64,000 nt of DNA from JAAYAY01 sp964429355 (GTDB lineage: Bacteria > Planctomycetota > Planctomycetia > Pirellulales > Thermoguttaceae), in NCBI GenBank assembly GCA_964429355.1, contig CAYSCH010000004.1, positions 1-64,000 of the forward strand, read 5' to 3'. Below are positions 9,948 to 17,869 of this stretch, piece by piece (within the stretch, counting starts at the first letter, position 1; the number at the start of each line of letters is the position of its first letter). The notes beneath the pieces were generated by a model. That model saw only the letters and a list, made by a program, of their open reading frames with translations, had not been told where the DNA came from and searched no databases. The position numbers were made by a program, and so were the translations under genes.

Positions 9948-10583
9948 TCAGGAAATCCGATCGGGCATTGCCTCTCGGAGCCGGGCCAGAGCCCGCAGGT
10001 AGCGCTTGCTGGCAGCGTACTTGTCGATTTCCAGAATCTCGGCCACCTCGTTGTTGCTCAGTTCTTCCAGGTGGCGCAGCATGAGCACTTCACGATCCAT
10101 GTCTCCCAGTTGCTTCAGGGCTGCACGCATGCCGGCCAGCAATTCCTGGCGGACCGCACACTGGCTCGGCGAAGTCAGGCTGTCGGCCAGATGATTGACC
10201 AGGCAAATGGAGTCACCCGGTTGCCCCCCGGCGAGCGGGTGAGTCAGCTCCTGGCGAACGTCGCGCATCTGGGTATCCAGGTAGCGGCGGTGGGTGTCGA
10301 TCAACACCTGCGTGGTCACCTGCCGAAGCCAGACGAAAACCGGAACGGAGGGCCGCTCCAGATAGTCACCGACCCGCCGTGAGGCCGTCACATAGGCCTC
10401 CTGGAGAATGTCGTCGCAGTCGACCTTGCTCAGCAACCGGGCGTCGAGGCGCAACGCGACCATCCGCAACAGCTTGTCGCGATAGCGAGCGAACAGTTCC
10501 GCCACGGCTTCTTCTCCACCATCGCGAAGTTGCTCGATCACTTCGTCGCCTTGTTCCAACCCGATCGCCACGTCACTCTCCAC
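9948..10583 (-). CDS. ECF-type RNA polymerase sigma factor
   Basis: A 211-residue sigma factor with region 2 (ELFARYRDKLLRMVALRLD then VDCDDILQEAYVTASRR) and region 4 (LKQLGDMDREVLMLRHLEEL followed by the helix-turn-helix NNEVAEILEIDKYAASKRYL). It directs RNA polymerase to a specific promoter set. It is the first gene of the operon with the membrane kinase, as in planctomycete ECF groups genetically linked to Ser/Thr kinases. The start is a GTG at 10583; a second in-frame GTG lies four codons further on. No anti-sigma factor gene is adjacent. Confidence 0.85.
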   Translation of the reverse strand: MESDVAIGLEQGDEVIEQLRDGGEEAVAELFARYRDKLLRMVALRLDARLLSKVDCDDILQEAYVTASRRVGDYLERPSVPVFVWLRQVTTQVLIDTHRRYLDTQMRDVRQELTHPLAGGQPGDSICLVNHLADSLTSPSQCAVRQELLAGMRAALKQLGDMDREVLMLRHLEELSNNEVAEILEIDKYAASKRYLRALARLREAMPDRIS

Positions 10584-10686
10584 GCAAATCCGCTGTCTAC
10601 AACTTCCAACGCCACAATACGTTGCGGCAAGCCGGTGCGATGCGGTGATTCAACACCTGTCCACAATGGGCCACCAGCACGGTATT

Positions 10687-10771
10687 CTTAGAGCCGATCC
10701 CAAAACTGCTGCCGCTCCTACCGTTTTCCGCCCGTGGGAGACCTTTCTTGTGGTTTTGGGATAGGTCCTTA
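10687..10771 (+). repeat. Dispersed hairpin repeat, copy A
   Basis: An imperfect inverted repeat begins CTTAGAGCCGATCCCAAAAC and ends GTTTTGGGATAGGTCCTTA, with CCCGTGGGAGA in the loop. It belongs to the same family as copies at 10767-10843 and 21713-21784. No gene is seen in this intergenic region (10584-10977). Confidence 0.65.
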
Positions 10772-10843
10772 GAGCCGCTAACAAAACCTTCGGCTGTGCA
10801 CATGCATGCCCGTGGGAAACTCGTACGTTTTGTGAGGGCTTCT
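10767..10843 (+). repeat. Dispersed hairpin repeat, copy B
   Basis: Starts CCTTAGAGCCGCTAACAAAA directly at the end of copy A and ends GTTTTGTGAGGGCTTCT, with GCACATGCATGCCCGTGGGA inside. The two copies are head to tail in the leader of the ABC transporter operon. Confidence 0.65.
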
Positions 10844-10977
10844 TCCAGTCCCTTAGTCTACCTTCCAGGGCGTGCCAAGTCGACGCACCGCTGCTCGTGA
10901 GAGTCGGCGCCGTTTTATAACAACTACGCTTGTCATTAACCCGCCTTTTTCAGCCTCACGCAGGGCTTCCGAGAACC

Positions 10978-12123
10978 ATGTTTTTCAAATTGACGGTTCA
11001 GCAACTCTGGCACAAACGGGTGGTTGCCTTGCTCGTATTCCTGGCAATGACGGCGCTGGTGACGCTCTATGTTTACTTGAGCAATACGTCGACCTTTGCC
11101 AACCGCTCGATGCAGTTGGTCATGAAGAACATGGGACACAATCTTCTTCTCCTGCCGCAGGAAGCCGATCTTCAGGCCGTCTATCTCTGTTCGGAGGAGC
11201 AGACCACTTTTCCGGAGAAGACGACACGCGAACTGGCCAAACACCGGAAACTCATGTCGAGATACTACGTTTCCGTGCTGCAATCCCGCGTGGCGATTGC
11301 AGGACAGTCGTTCATACTCACCGGCATCGAGCCCATGGCCCGCAAGGACGAATCTCGCGAGAAGGGCAACATGGTGCTCCCGCTGGCAGAAGACGAGGCG
11401 AGACTCGGTTCCGAGACGGCGAGAAGACTGGGCAGGAAGCTGGGAGATGAAATCGAGATCGACGGGCAGAAGTTCAAAATCGTTGAAGTGCTTCCGCCCA
11501 AAGCGTCGCTCGACGACTGCCGCGTTTATGTCAACCTGCACCAGTGCCAGAAGATGCTCGGCAAGATCGGAGAGATCCATTTCATTCTGGCATTTCTGTG
11601 TCTCCATTCCGGTTCGCTCGAGCGGGGTTTGGAGACTCAGGAGACGATGCTGGCAGATGCTTGCCCCGGATTGCGGCAGGTCAGCCGGATGGATGTTGCT
11701 CAAGGCCGGCACCTGGCACGGCTCACGACCCAGAAATCGCTCTCCTATCTGCTGGGGCTCGTTGCGGCGGCAACGATTGTCGTGGTTGCCGTGACCGGCT
11801 TTCAGGAGGTCAACGATCGGCGGTACGAGACGGGGATCATGATCGCGATGGGCATCTCGCAGACCTACATCGTGAGCCTCCACCTGATCAAGACCTTGCT
11901 TCTGGCCGTCGGAGCGTCGGTCGTGGGGTTCCTCCTCGGTTCGCTCCTGGCAGTCCGTCTGACGGAGACGTTTCTGGTGGTCAATACCGCACCGGTGACG
12001 ATCCTCTGGGCGCAACTACCTTCCGTCATTGGAATGACCTGCCTTGTCGCCGTGCTCGCCGAAACGCTGCCTGTTGCGAAACTGCTCTCGCTGGACCCCA
12101 ACACGATTCTTTCGGAACAGTGA
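10978..12123 (+). CDS. FtsX/MacB-type ABC transporter permease
   Basis: A 381-residue membrane protein with one N-terminal membrane segment (about 15-37), a periplasmic domain of about 220 residues, and three C-terminal membrane segments beginning at LLGLVAAATIVVVAV. This is the layout of MacB/LolC/FtsX permeases, which drive mechanical work or efflux rather than bulk import. It is followed four bases later by its ATPase gene. The start at 10978 gives the natural N-terminus FFKLTVQQLWHKR; an upstream in-frame start at 10930 would add 16 residues. No substrate can be named, and no periplasmic adaptor gene is adjacent. Confidence 0.82.
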   Translation: MFFKLTVQQLWHKRVVALLVFLAMTALVTLYVYLSNTSTFANRSMQLVMKNMGHNLLLLPQEADLQAVYLCSEEQTTFPEKTTRELAKHRKLMSRYYVSVLQSRVAIAGQSFILTGIEPMARKDESREKGNMVLPLAEDEARLGSETARRLGRKLGDEIEIDGQKFKIVEVLPPKASLDDCRVYVNLHQCQKMLGKIGEIHFILAFLCLHSGSLERGLETQETMLADACPGLRQVSRMDVAQGRHLARLTTQKSLSYLLGLVAAATIVVVAVTGFQEVNDRRYETGIMIAMGISQTYIVSLHLIKTLLLAVGASVVGFLLGSLLAVRLTETFLVVNTAPVTILWAQLPSVIGMTCLVAVLAETLPVAKLLSLDPNTILSEQ

Positions 12124-12127
12124 ACCG

Positions 12128-12790
12128 ATGCTGGAAATCACGCAGCTCACCAAGTCGTATCGTAACGGCTCACATACGGTCCAGGCCCTCCAGGGCATCG
12201 ATCTCAGGATCGAAGAGGGGGACTTCATGGTCGTCCACGGAGCGAGCGGCAGCGGCAAGACGACGCTCCTGCACACGCTCGGCGGGATGTTGCGGCCGAG
12301 TGCTGGGACCGTCGCCTTTCAGGGAAAGGACATCTACGCCATGTCGTCACGAAGGCGCAATCTCTATCGGCGGTGCCATATCGGCTTCGTCTTCCAGAAG
12401 CTGTTTCTCATGCCCTACCTGACGGCCTACGACAATATCCGCCTGGCGCTGGCTGCAGGGCGGTATTCGGGCAATCGCCGGCAGCGGATCCTCGATCTTG
12501 CCGGACGATTCGGCATGGTCGATCGACTGCAGCACCGCCCTTCGCAGTTGAGCGTTGGGGAACAGCAGCGAATTGCGGCCGCCAGGGCCATCGCCGCCGA
12601 ACCTCAACTCATCCTCGCCGATGAGCCGACCGGGAATCTCGACCGGGGGAACACGGAGGCGTTTGCCAACTTCCTCATTGAAGAAAACCGGCAAGGGCGC
12701 ACCATCGTGCTCGTCACTCACAGCGACCAGTTGCTCGGAATCGGCAATCGCTCCGTGGAACTTGCGGGCGGGCAGATCGTACCGGCGTGA
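12128..12790 (+). CDS. ABC transporter ATP-binding protein (LolD/MacB family)
   Basis: A 220-residue ATPase with Walker A GASGSGKTT, Q-loop in IGFVFQKLFLMPYLTAYDNI, a signature LSVGEQQR (GEQQR instead of GGQQQR) and Walker B LILADEPTGNLD, followed by the H-loop in VLVTHSDQ. It energises the FtsX-type permease whose stop codon lies four bases upstream. The ATG at 12128 is the first codon of the conserved sequence LEITQLTKSY. Confidence 0.88.
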   Translation: MLEITQLTKSYRNGSHTVQALQGIDLRIEEGDFMVVHGASGSGKTTLLHTLGGMLRPSAGTVAFQGKDIYAMSSRRRNLYRRCHIGFVFQKLFLMPYLTAYDNIRLALAAGRYSGNRRQRILDLAGRFGMVDRLQHRPSQLSVGEQQRIAAARAIAAEPQLILADEPTGNLDRGNTEAFANFLIEENRQGRTIVLVTHSDQLLGIGNRSVELAGGQIVPA

Positions 12791-12941
12791 GAACGGCGGT
12801 CCAGGACGGGTTCCGAGACGAACGGGTTATGGGCAATCTCGGCGGCGTTCAGCAGCTTGATGTCCACGAATTGATCGGATAGGCTCAAAGCCTGCCCGGA
12901 ATCAAGACTCGCCTGGAAATCAGCTCGAGAGGAAAACGCCA

Positions 12942-15146
12942 ATGAAACGCATCCGGAGGGCGCCACTGACGGTAGTCATGCTGCTGATCACCTTGCAGTA
13001 CGTCTCGGCGGCAGGTGAGGTTACCATCTCCCCCTCGTTCAGCATTCCGCTCGTCGACCTCTCCCAGGACGCCGATCGCCAGGTGGTGGTCGCCGCCGGT
13101 ACCGAAGAGGTCTACCAGGGCCATCCGACCACCGTGCTCCTGCCTGACGGCAAGACGATCTATGCCGTCTGGACCTACAACCACGGCGGCGAGTGCGGGC
13201 CCATGAAACGAAGCGACGACGGCGGCAAGAGCTGGAGCGAGTTGCTGCCTGTGCCCGAAAGCTGGCGCAAGGTCAGGAACTGCCCGGCCATCTATCGCCT
13301 GGTCGATCCCGAAGGGCAGGCCCGACTGCTGGTCTTCGCACAACTTGGCGATGGGCTGGTTTCGGCTCATTCGGAAGACGACGGCAAGACCTGGACCGAC
13401 ATGCGCCCGATCGAGGGCCTCAACATGGAGAAGTCGGTCATGCCCTGGTGCACGATCGTTCCCATCGAGGGCGGCAAGAAGCTCCTGGCCGGGACCAACG
13501 CCCGGCGTGCCAACGATCCGGACAAGCGGTCGAACAACGTCGTTCAGAGCATCTCCAGCGACGGCGGCCTGACCTGGGGGCCCGTGCGGATCATCTGCGA
13601 CATGCCGGGATTCAAGCCTTGCGAACCGTGCTTCCTCCGCTCGCCCGACGGCAAGCAGCTCCTCTGCCTGATGCGGGAGAACATGCGGACGATCAACTCG
13701 CTCTTCATGGTTTCGGACGATGAGGGCAAGACCTGGTCGCAGCCCAAGAGCGTGCAGGGATCGCTGACGGGCGACCGCCACCAGGCAAGGTACGCGGCAG
13801 ACGGACGGCTGGTGATCGTCTTCCGCGACATGGCGCCCGAGAGTCCCACCCGGGGGCATTTCGTCGGCTGGGTCGGAATGTACGACGATATCGTGAATCA
13901 GCGAGAAGGCCAATATCGCCTCAAGCTGCTCCACAACTATGCCGCTACCGACTGCGGTTATCCAGGCCTGGAACTGCTGTCCGACGGCACGTTTGTGGCC
14001 ACAACCTACCTCAAGTACTGGAACGACCAACGGAAACACTCGGTGGTTTCGACTCGCTTCAAGATGGAAGAACTCGACGCCCGAGAGGATCGCACCTGCG
14101 TGGTCTTCGAAGGAAAGTCGCCGAACAAGCTGGTTTGCGACACCACGCTCCGCCGGTTGCCCGACGGGAGCTGGGTTCTGGTGATGCTGGGCGACGGCGA
14201 CACGGAACCTATGCCCGCCAATCGCGTGTTCCTGGGGCGGAGTAGCGACCAGGGGAAGACCTGGTCGGCCATGGAGCCGATCAACCTGGGCGTCAAGGAG
14301 AGAGACCCGAGCAAGGCGCTCTGCCCGGTCGAACTGATGGTGCTCGGCGATCGATGCACGCTGGTCGTTTCGGTCCATAACGGCGGCTTCGGCCAGTGGA
14401 AGACCTACTTCACCCACAGCACCGACGGTTGCCGCACCTGGTCGGCGCTCGAACCGGCCCCCGGCAAGCTGGCCGATCGCTCGTTCATTCGCAACCATAT
14501 CATGACCCGCGATGGGCGGATCCTGATGCCGTACCAGTGGTACACTCACTGCGACGAGGAGGCCCGCAAGATCAGCCTGGGACGATTTATCCACACGCCT
14601 CGCGATCCGCGAAACGGCGTGATCGCCAGCTCTGATGGCGGCAAGACCTGGGAAATCTACGGCAATATTCGGTTGACGGAAGACGAGAATCACCACTGCT
14701 GGGCGGAAGCGAACATTGTGGAACTGGCCGACGGCACGATTGCCATGATCATCCGCGCCGATGGCCTGGGCGGTGTGCTCTACTGCGCCGAATCGAAGGA
14801 CGGCGGCCGGACGTGGCCCGAGTTTGCCGAGAAGACCGATATTCCCAATCCCGGGTCGAAAGCGACCTTGTACAGGCTGGGGGGCGATCGGGTTGCCCTC
14901 CTTCACAACCCCAATCCGAAGCACCGCAGCCCGTTGGCTCTCTGGATCAGTTTCGACCGATTGAAGACCTGGCCCTACCGGCGCGTGCTCGTGCCCGAGT
15001 CGGTCGACAAGGGCGGATGGCTCAACTACCCAGATGGTTTCGTCAGCCCCGACGGCCGTTACCTGCATTTTGCTTTCGACGACAACCGGCATCGAGCGGT
15101 ATACTATGGAGCGGCCATTCCGATGGTGCAGAAGACGGGCGACTGA
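12942..15146 (+). CDS. Secreted sialidase-like protein with many Asp-box (BNR) repeats
   Basis: A 734-residue exported protein with a signal peptide at about 1-24. At least eight Asp boxes (SxDxGxTW type) are visible: SDDGGKSW, SEDDGKTW, SSDGGLTW, SDDEGKTW, SSDQGKTW, STDGCRTW, SSDGGKTW and SKDGGRTW. Two such sets imply two six-bladed propellers of the BNR_2 type. Family members include sialidases and unrelated glycan-acting enzymes, so sialidase activity is only a possibility. AGAGGAAAACGCCA precedes the ATG. A short decayed copy of its 3' end lies 310 bases downstream at 15452-15520, indicating a former tandem paralogue. Confidence 0.78.
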   Translation: MKRIRRAPLTVVMLLITLQYVSAAGEVTISPSFSIPLVDLSQDADRQVVVAAGTEEVYQGHPTTVLLPDGKTIYAVWTYNHGGECGPMKRSDDGGKSWSELLPVPESWRKVRNCPAIYRLVDPEGQARLLVFAQLGDGLVSAHSEDDGKTWTDMRPIEGLNMEKSVMPWCTIVPIEGGKKLLAGTNARRANDPDKRSNNVVQSISSDGGLTWGPVRIICDMPGFKPCEPCFLRSPDGKQLLCLMRENMRTINSLFMVSDDEGKTWSQPKSVQGSLTGDRHQARYAADGRLVIVFRDMAPESPTRGHFVGWVGMYDDIVNQREGQYRLKLLHNYAATDCGYPGLELLSDGTFVATTYLKYWNDQRKHSVVSTRFKMEELDAREDRTCVVFEGKSPNKLVCDTTLRRLPDGSWVLVMLGDGDTEPMPANRVFLGRSSDQGKTWSAMEPINLGVKERDPSKALCPVELMVLGDRCTLVVSVHNGGFGQWKTYFTHSTDGCRTWSALEPAPGKLADRSFIRNHIMTRDGRILMPYQWYTHCDEEARKISLGRFIHTPRDPRNGVIASSDGGKTWEIYGNIRLTEDENHHCWAEANIVELADGTIAMIIRADGLGGVLYCAESKDGGRTWPEFAEKTDIPNPGSKATLYRLGGDRVALLHNPNPKHRSPLALWISFDRLKTWPYRRVLVPESVDKGGWLNYPDGFVSPDGRYLHFAFDDNRHRAVYYGAAIPMVQKTGD

Positions 15147-15152
15147 ATCAGG

Positions 15153-15249
15153 GTCTACGCCGAAGGCGTAGGCATTCTACAGCCTGGGGTCGCGCAGCGC
15201 ACGCTGGGAAACGCCCGACGGCAAATCCCCGTACCCCAACGGGGTTCAA
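15153..15249 (-). repeat. REP-like element, reverse orientation
   Basis: It contains TACGCCGAAGGCGTA, then the hairpin core CGCGCAGCGCACGCTGGG, then GTACCCCAACGGGGTTCAAC. This is the reverse complement of the elements at 15316 and 16053, with some divergence. Confidence 0.7.
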
Positions 15250-15315
15250 CAAAACGTTCCGCCCCTGATCGTCCCTTTGGAAATCGCGGAATTCAGGCCG
15301 ACAACCGACGTTGTC

Positions 15316-15408
15316 GAACCCCTTCGGGGTACATGAGACATTTCGCTTTACACACCCAGCGTGCGCTGCGCGACGCCGGGCTGGGGAATATAACGCCTTC
15401 GGCGTAGG
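15316..15408 (+). repeat. REP-like element, forward orientation, left long copy
   Basis: A 93-base unit: GAACCCCTTCGGGGTAC, a spacer, the hairpin core CCCAGCGTGCGCTGCGCGAC, and AACGCCTTCGGCGTAGG. It differs at one base from the copy at 16053-16145. Confidence 0.8.
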
Positions 15409-15451
15409 CACAAAACCATCGCTCTTACTTGAAAGGCCCCCTCTGCCTTCG

Positions 15452-15520
15452 ATGACAGATGACAACCGCCACCACGCCGGATATTATGGAGCGCCGATCC
15501 CGATGGTGCAGACGGCGCGA
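15452..15520 (+). pseudogene. Remnant of the 3' end of a second sialidase-like gene
   Basis: The translation DDNRHHAGYYGAPIPMVQ matches DDNRHRAVYYGAAIPMVQ at the C-terminus of the upstream sialidase-like protein, and the bases match as well (ATTATGGAGCGCCGATCCCG against ACTATGGAGCGGCCATTCCG). No other part of the gene remains. The fragment sits between two REP elements. Confidence 0.7.
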
Positions 15521-15551
15521 GAACAGGCAACCACCCGTACCCCGTCGTTTA

Positions 15552-15604
15552 CTCCGAAGGAGTTGAATTTCGCAGCCCGGCGTCGCGCAGCGCACGCTGG
15601 GAAA
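15552..15604 (-). repeat. REP-like element, partial, reverse orientation
   Basis: CTCCGAAGGAG is followed by CCCGGCGTCGCGCAGCGCAC and GCTGGGAAACG. The element runs directly into the 5' end of the transposase gene and is inverted with respect to the copy at 16053. Confidence 0.75.
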
Positions 15605-15612
15605 CGCTCTAC

Positions 15613-16041
15613 GTGCATCTCGTGTTCTCGACCAAAGGACGCCGACCGTTTCTGCGAGATGTCACCCTTCGCGAGCACATGCATGCGTATCTTGTTGGAG
15701 TTTGCAGAAATCAGAAGTCGCCGTCGTTGATCGTCGGTGGCACGGAGGACCACATGCACCTCCTTTGTCGGCTCGCAAAGACACTGGATGTGGCCACGTT
15801 GATCCGAGAGTTAAAGAGAGAGTCCTCCAAGTGGATCAAGCTGGAGAATCCCCGATTGAATTCGTTTCATTGGCAAGAAGGCTACGGCGCTTTTTCAGTG
15901 AGTCCGTCGCATGTCGAGACTCTTCAACGCTATATTGGGACTCAGCCCGAACACCATCACCGAGAGACCTTCCAAGACGAATTCCGCCGTATATGCAGCA
16001 AATACGGGATTCAGATCGATGAAAGGTATGTATGGGAGTGA
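15613..16041 (+). CDS. REP-associated tyrosine transposase (RAYT, IS200-like Y1 family)
   Basis: A protein of about 142 residues with HLVFSTKGRRPFL, the HUH metal motif in DHMHLL, FHWQEGYGAFSVS and the catalytic tyrosine in LQRYIGTQPEHH. It would nick and rejoin single-stranded DNA at hairpins. Homologues usually begin with eight to ten more residues before VHLVFSTK; here the DNA before that point is REP hairpin sequence and the first usable start is a GTG at 15613. The 5' end may therefore have been replaced, or translation may begin at an unusual codon upstream in the open frame. No ribosome binding site is evident. Confidence 0.8.
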   Translation: MHLVFSTKGRRPFLRDVTLREHMHAYLVGVCRNQKSPSLIVGGTEDHMHLLCRLAKTLDVATLIRELKRESSKWIKLENPRLNSFHWQEGYGAFSVSPSHVETLQRYIGTQPEHHHRETFQDEFRRICSKYGIQIDERYVWE

Positions 16042-16052
16042 ACGTGTCTGTT

Positions 16053-16145
16053 GAACCCCTTCGGGGTACATGAGACATTTCGCTTTACAGACCCAGCGTG
16101 CGCTGCGCGACGCCGGGCTGGGGAATATAACGCCTTCGGCGTAGG
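16053..16145 (+). repeat. REP-like element, forward orientation, right long copy
   Basis: Identical to 15316-15408 except for one base (ACAGACCC against ACACACCC). It begins 11 bases after the transposase stop codon. Confidence 0.8.
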
Positions 16146-16265
16146 TGAAGAAATACCACCACCGCTACGGGAGGAGAACCTTTTTGATGACACGGTGGGG
16201 TGGAAGGGGGGGAAAACGGGCACAATCCGCGACCGAAAATAGGGCGTTGTTATCTCAAGCCGGCA

Positions 16266-17834
16266 TCACAAACCGGTCCAATCGATCGGCTGGCCGTCGC
16301 TTCTCTGGAACAGCCGCAACAACATCTCCGGTTTCACTTCTATCGAGATTCGTCGAACGCTGCCGTCGAACATGGCGGCCAGGAACAGACCGCCCGCGTC
16401 GACGAACAGGCCCCGGCCCGGAGCGGCCGGATCGAATGCGTAGTCCTGCGGGGCCGTCCAGGGGACAGCCAGTTCGGGCTTCACCTGCACCACCGCAATC
16501 GTGTTGCTCGATCCGTCGGAGATCTGACTGAATCTGGGCGCCTTGGGACCGCCGAAGGCCGCGCCCTCGCCGACGGGAACCTGGAATGTCGTGTGGCCTG
16601 GTGCCAGCCCGATTTCACCCCCCCTGTAAATATCAGGCATTTGCTCGACTAGCGATCTATTGTGGGCGCTATCCCATGGTTCGTCGAGATGGAACCGTTC
16701 GTAGAGCTTCTGCTGGTCGACGAACGGCAGGAGATGGACCCGCCAACTCAGACCCGTCTTTCCCTCCTTGTCGCGAACCTCATCACGAGGCGGAAACATC
16801 GCGTACACATCGTGATAGTTGTGCATCGCCAACATGATCTGCTTGAACCGGTCGTTATTTTCGCGTTGGTGAGCGAGTCCCCTCATGGCCACCATCGTCG
16901 TTGCCAGAAACTCCGCCGTCTTGACAACTGTCTCGGGACCGGCAAGGCGGATGACGAGCCGGTCGCCTTCAACCGTGCACGTAATCAAAGGCAGCAGGCT
17001 GGCCAGCGCGTCGCGAGGAATTCGCCGCTGCACTTCGGGCTGCGCCCGATAGGCGGCTTCCACGAGTTTGGGCAGGTAATCGCGGAGGTTCTCGGCGGCG
17101 CGGCCCGAAGCCGATTGGACGACTGCCTCGAATCGGGCGGTGCCGGGATCCGTACCGAGGGCCGCCCAGAGAATGCCTTCGCTCACGACGCTGCTTGGGC
17201 CACCGCCCAAGACTGCCGGCAAGGTCGGCTGAAGTTCGACCAACGTCCGGCGAATGAAGTCGGGAGGCAGCAGCAAGACCTGCACCGGGAAATCGCCAAC
17301 CGCTTCAAAGGCCGGTCGCAGTTCTTTTCGCGGCGACGGAACAAGCTGACCGAGCTGCGCCGCAACGTCGACTCCCGGCTCGGGCCCGGCCACCAGCATG
17401 CCTTGGTAAGTTCCAGTCGATACGTTTGGCTCGCCCCCCAGGTAGCCGAGCAGGCTCGTCTTGTCTGTTTGCGGAGTTTCTTTCAAGAAGATGAAGGCAC
17501 ACTGCGCGCGACCGGAGTAGGGGATGCCGAGAGTGGCATAGATCACCTGTCCGTCGGCGGCTTTGCGAAGGGCCTCGATCCAGTTCTTGGCGGCATTCGC
17601 AAGTGCCGGGGGCGAATTGCCGCCGGCGAAGGCGGCAGCGAACTGCTGGAACGATTCCGGCAAGGCAAGCCGGTTCGTATCCACCTTGACCACAAGGAAC
17701 GTCGGTTCGGAGATGAACGGTTCGACGTTCGTGATATCGTCGGAAAGGGCAAGTTGTGCTTGTCCGAACATGAGGAACCAACAGCAAGCGGCCGCCGTCG
17801 GGATCGTCAGTCGTGGATTGGCAGTGGCAGTCAT
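16266..17834 (-). CDS. Secreted DUF1559-type protein
   Basis: A 522-residue protein with a signal peptide (hydrophobic core AACCWFLMFGQAQLA). The C-terminal third has DUF1559 features: RFKQIMLAMHNYHDVYAMFP, GLSWRVHLLPFVDQQKLYERF, ISDGSSNTI and a terminal FDGSVRRIS like the H-x9-DG motif. The N-terminal 320 residues are not recognised. Unlike pseudopilin-like DUF1559 proteins it lacks an N-terminal methylation helix. It is the last gene of a minus-strand operon led by an ECF sigma factor, 35 bases after the previous gene. Function is unknown. Confidence 0.75.
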   Translation of the reverse strand: MTATANPRLTIPTAAACCWFLMFGQAQLALSDDITNVEPFISEPTFLVVKVDTNRLALPESFQQFAAAFAGGNSPPALANAAKNWIEALRKAADGQVIYATLGIPYSGRAQCAFIFLKETPQTDKTSLLGYLGGEPNVSTGTYQGMLVAGPEPGVDVAAQLGQLVPSPRKELRPAFEAVGDFPVQVLLLPPDFIRRTLVELQPTLPAVLGGGPSSVVSEGILWAALGTDPGTARFEAVVQSASGRAAENLRDYLPKLVEAAYRAQPEVQRRIPRDALASLLPLITCTVEGDRLVIRLAGPETVVKTAEFLATTMVAMRGLAHQRENNDRFKQIMLAMHNYHDVYAMFPPRDEVRDKEGKTGLSWRVHLLPFVDQQKLYERFHLDEPWDSAHNRSLVEQMPDIYRGGEIGLAPGHTTFQVPVGEGAAFGGPKAPRFSQISDGSSNTIAVVQVKPELAVPWTAPQDYAFDPAAPGRGLFVDAGGLFLAAMFDGSVRRISIEVKPEMLLRLFQRSDGQPIDWTGL

Positions 17835-17869
17835 GGGTCCGGTTTCCTTGCTTTCGAGCGGATTGCGCG

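Larger units (their letters stand above)
15552..16145 (+). mobile_element. REPtron-like unit: REP transposase gene between inverted REP elements
   Basis: A Y1 transposase gene is flanked by an inverse REP element on the left (15552-15604) and a direct one on the right (16053-16145), with two more REPs further left. This is the arrangement known for RAYT genes and their REPs, which the single-strand transposase is thought to spread. Confidence 0.65.

Noticed and set aside
12885..15092. 735-residue open frame opposite the sialidase-like gene
   Set aside because: Asp-box motifs and a signal peptide on the plus strand show which strand codes; the opposite translation has no recognisable feature.
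12942..15146. Calling the BNR protein a true exo-alpha-sialidase
   Set aside because: Asp boxes alone do not prove it; the arginine triad and FRIP motif of real sialidases were not identified.
15311..15730. Plus-strand frame through the REP region encoding a 139-residue protein
   Set aside because: It is a chance joining of REP sequence and the sialidase relic; only the relic segment has meaning.
15147..16265. CRISPR array in the repeat-rich region
   Set aside because: The repeats alternate in orientation, are irregularly spaced, and surround a RAYT gene; there are no regular spacers or cas genes.
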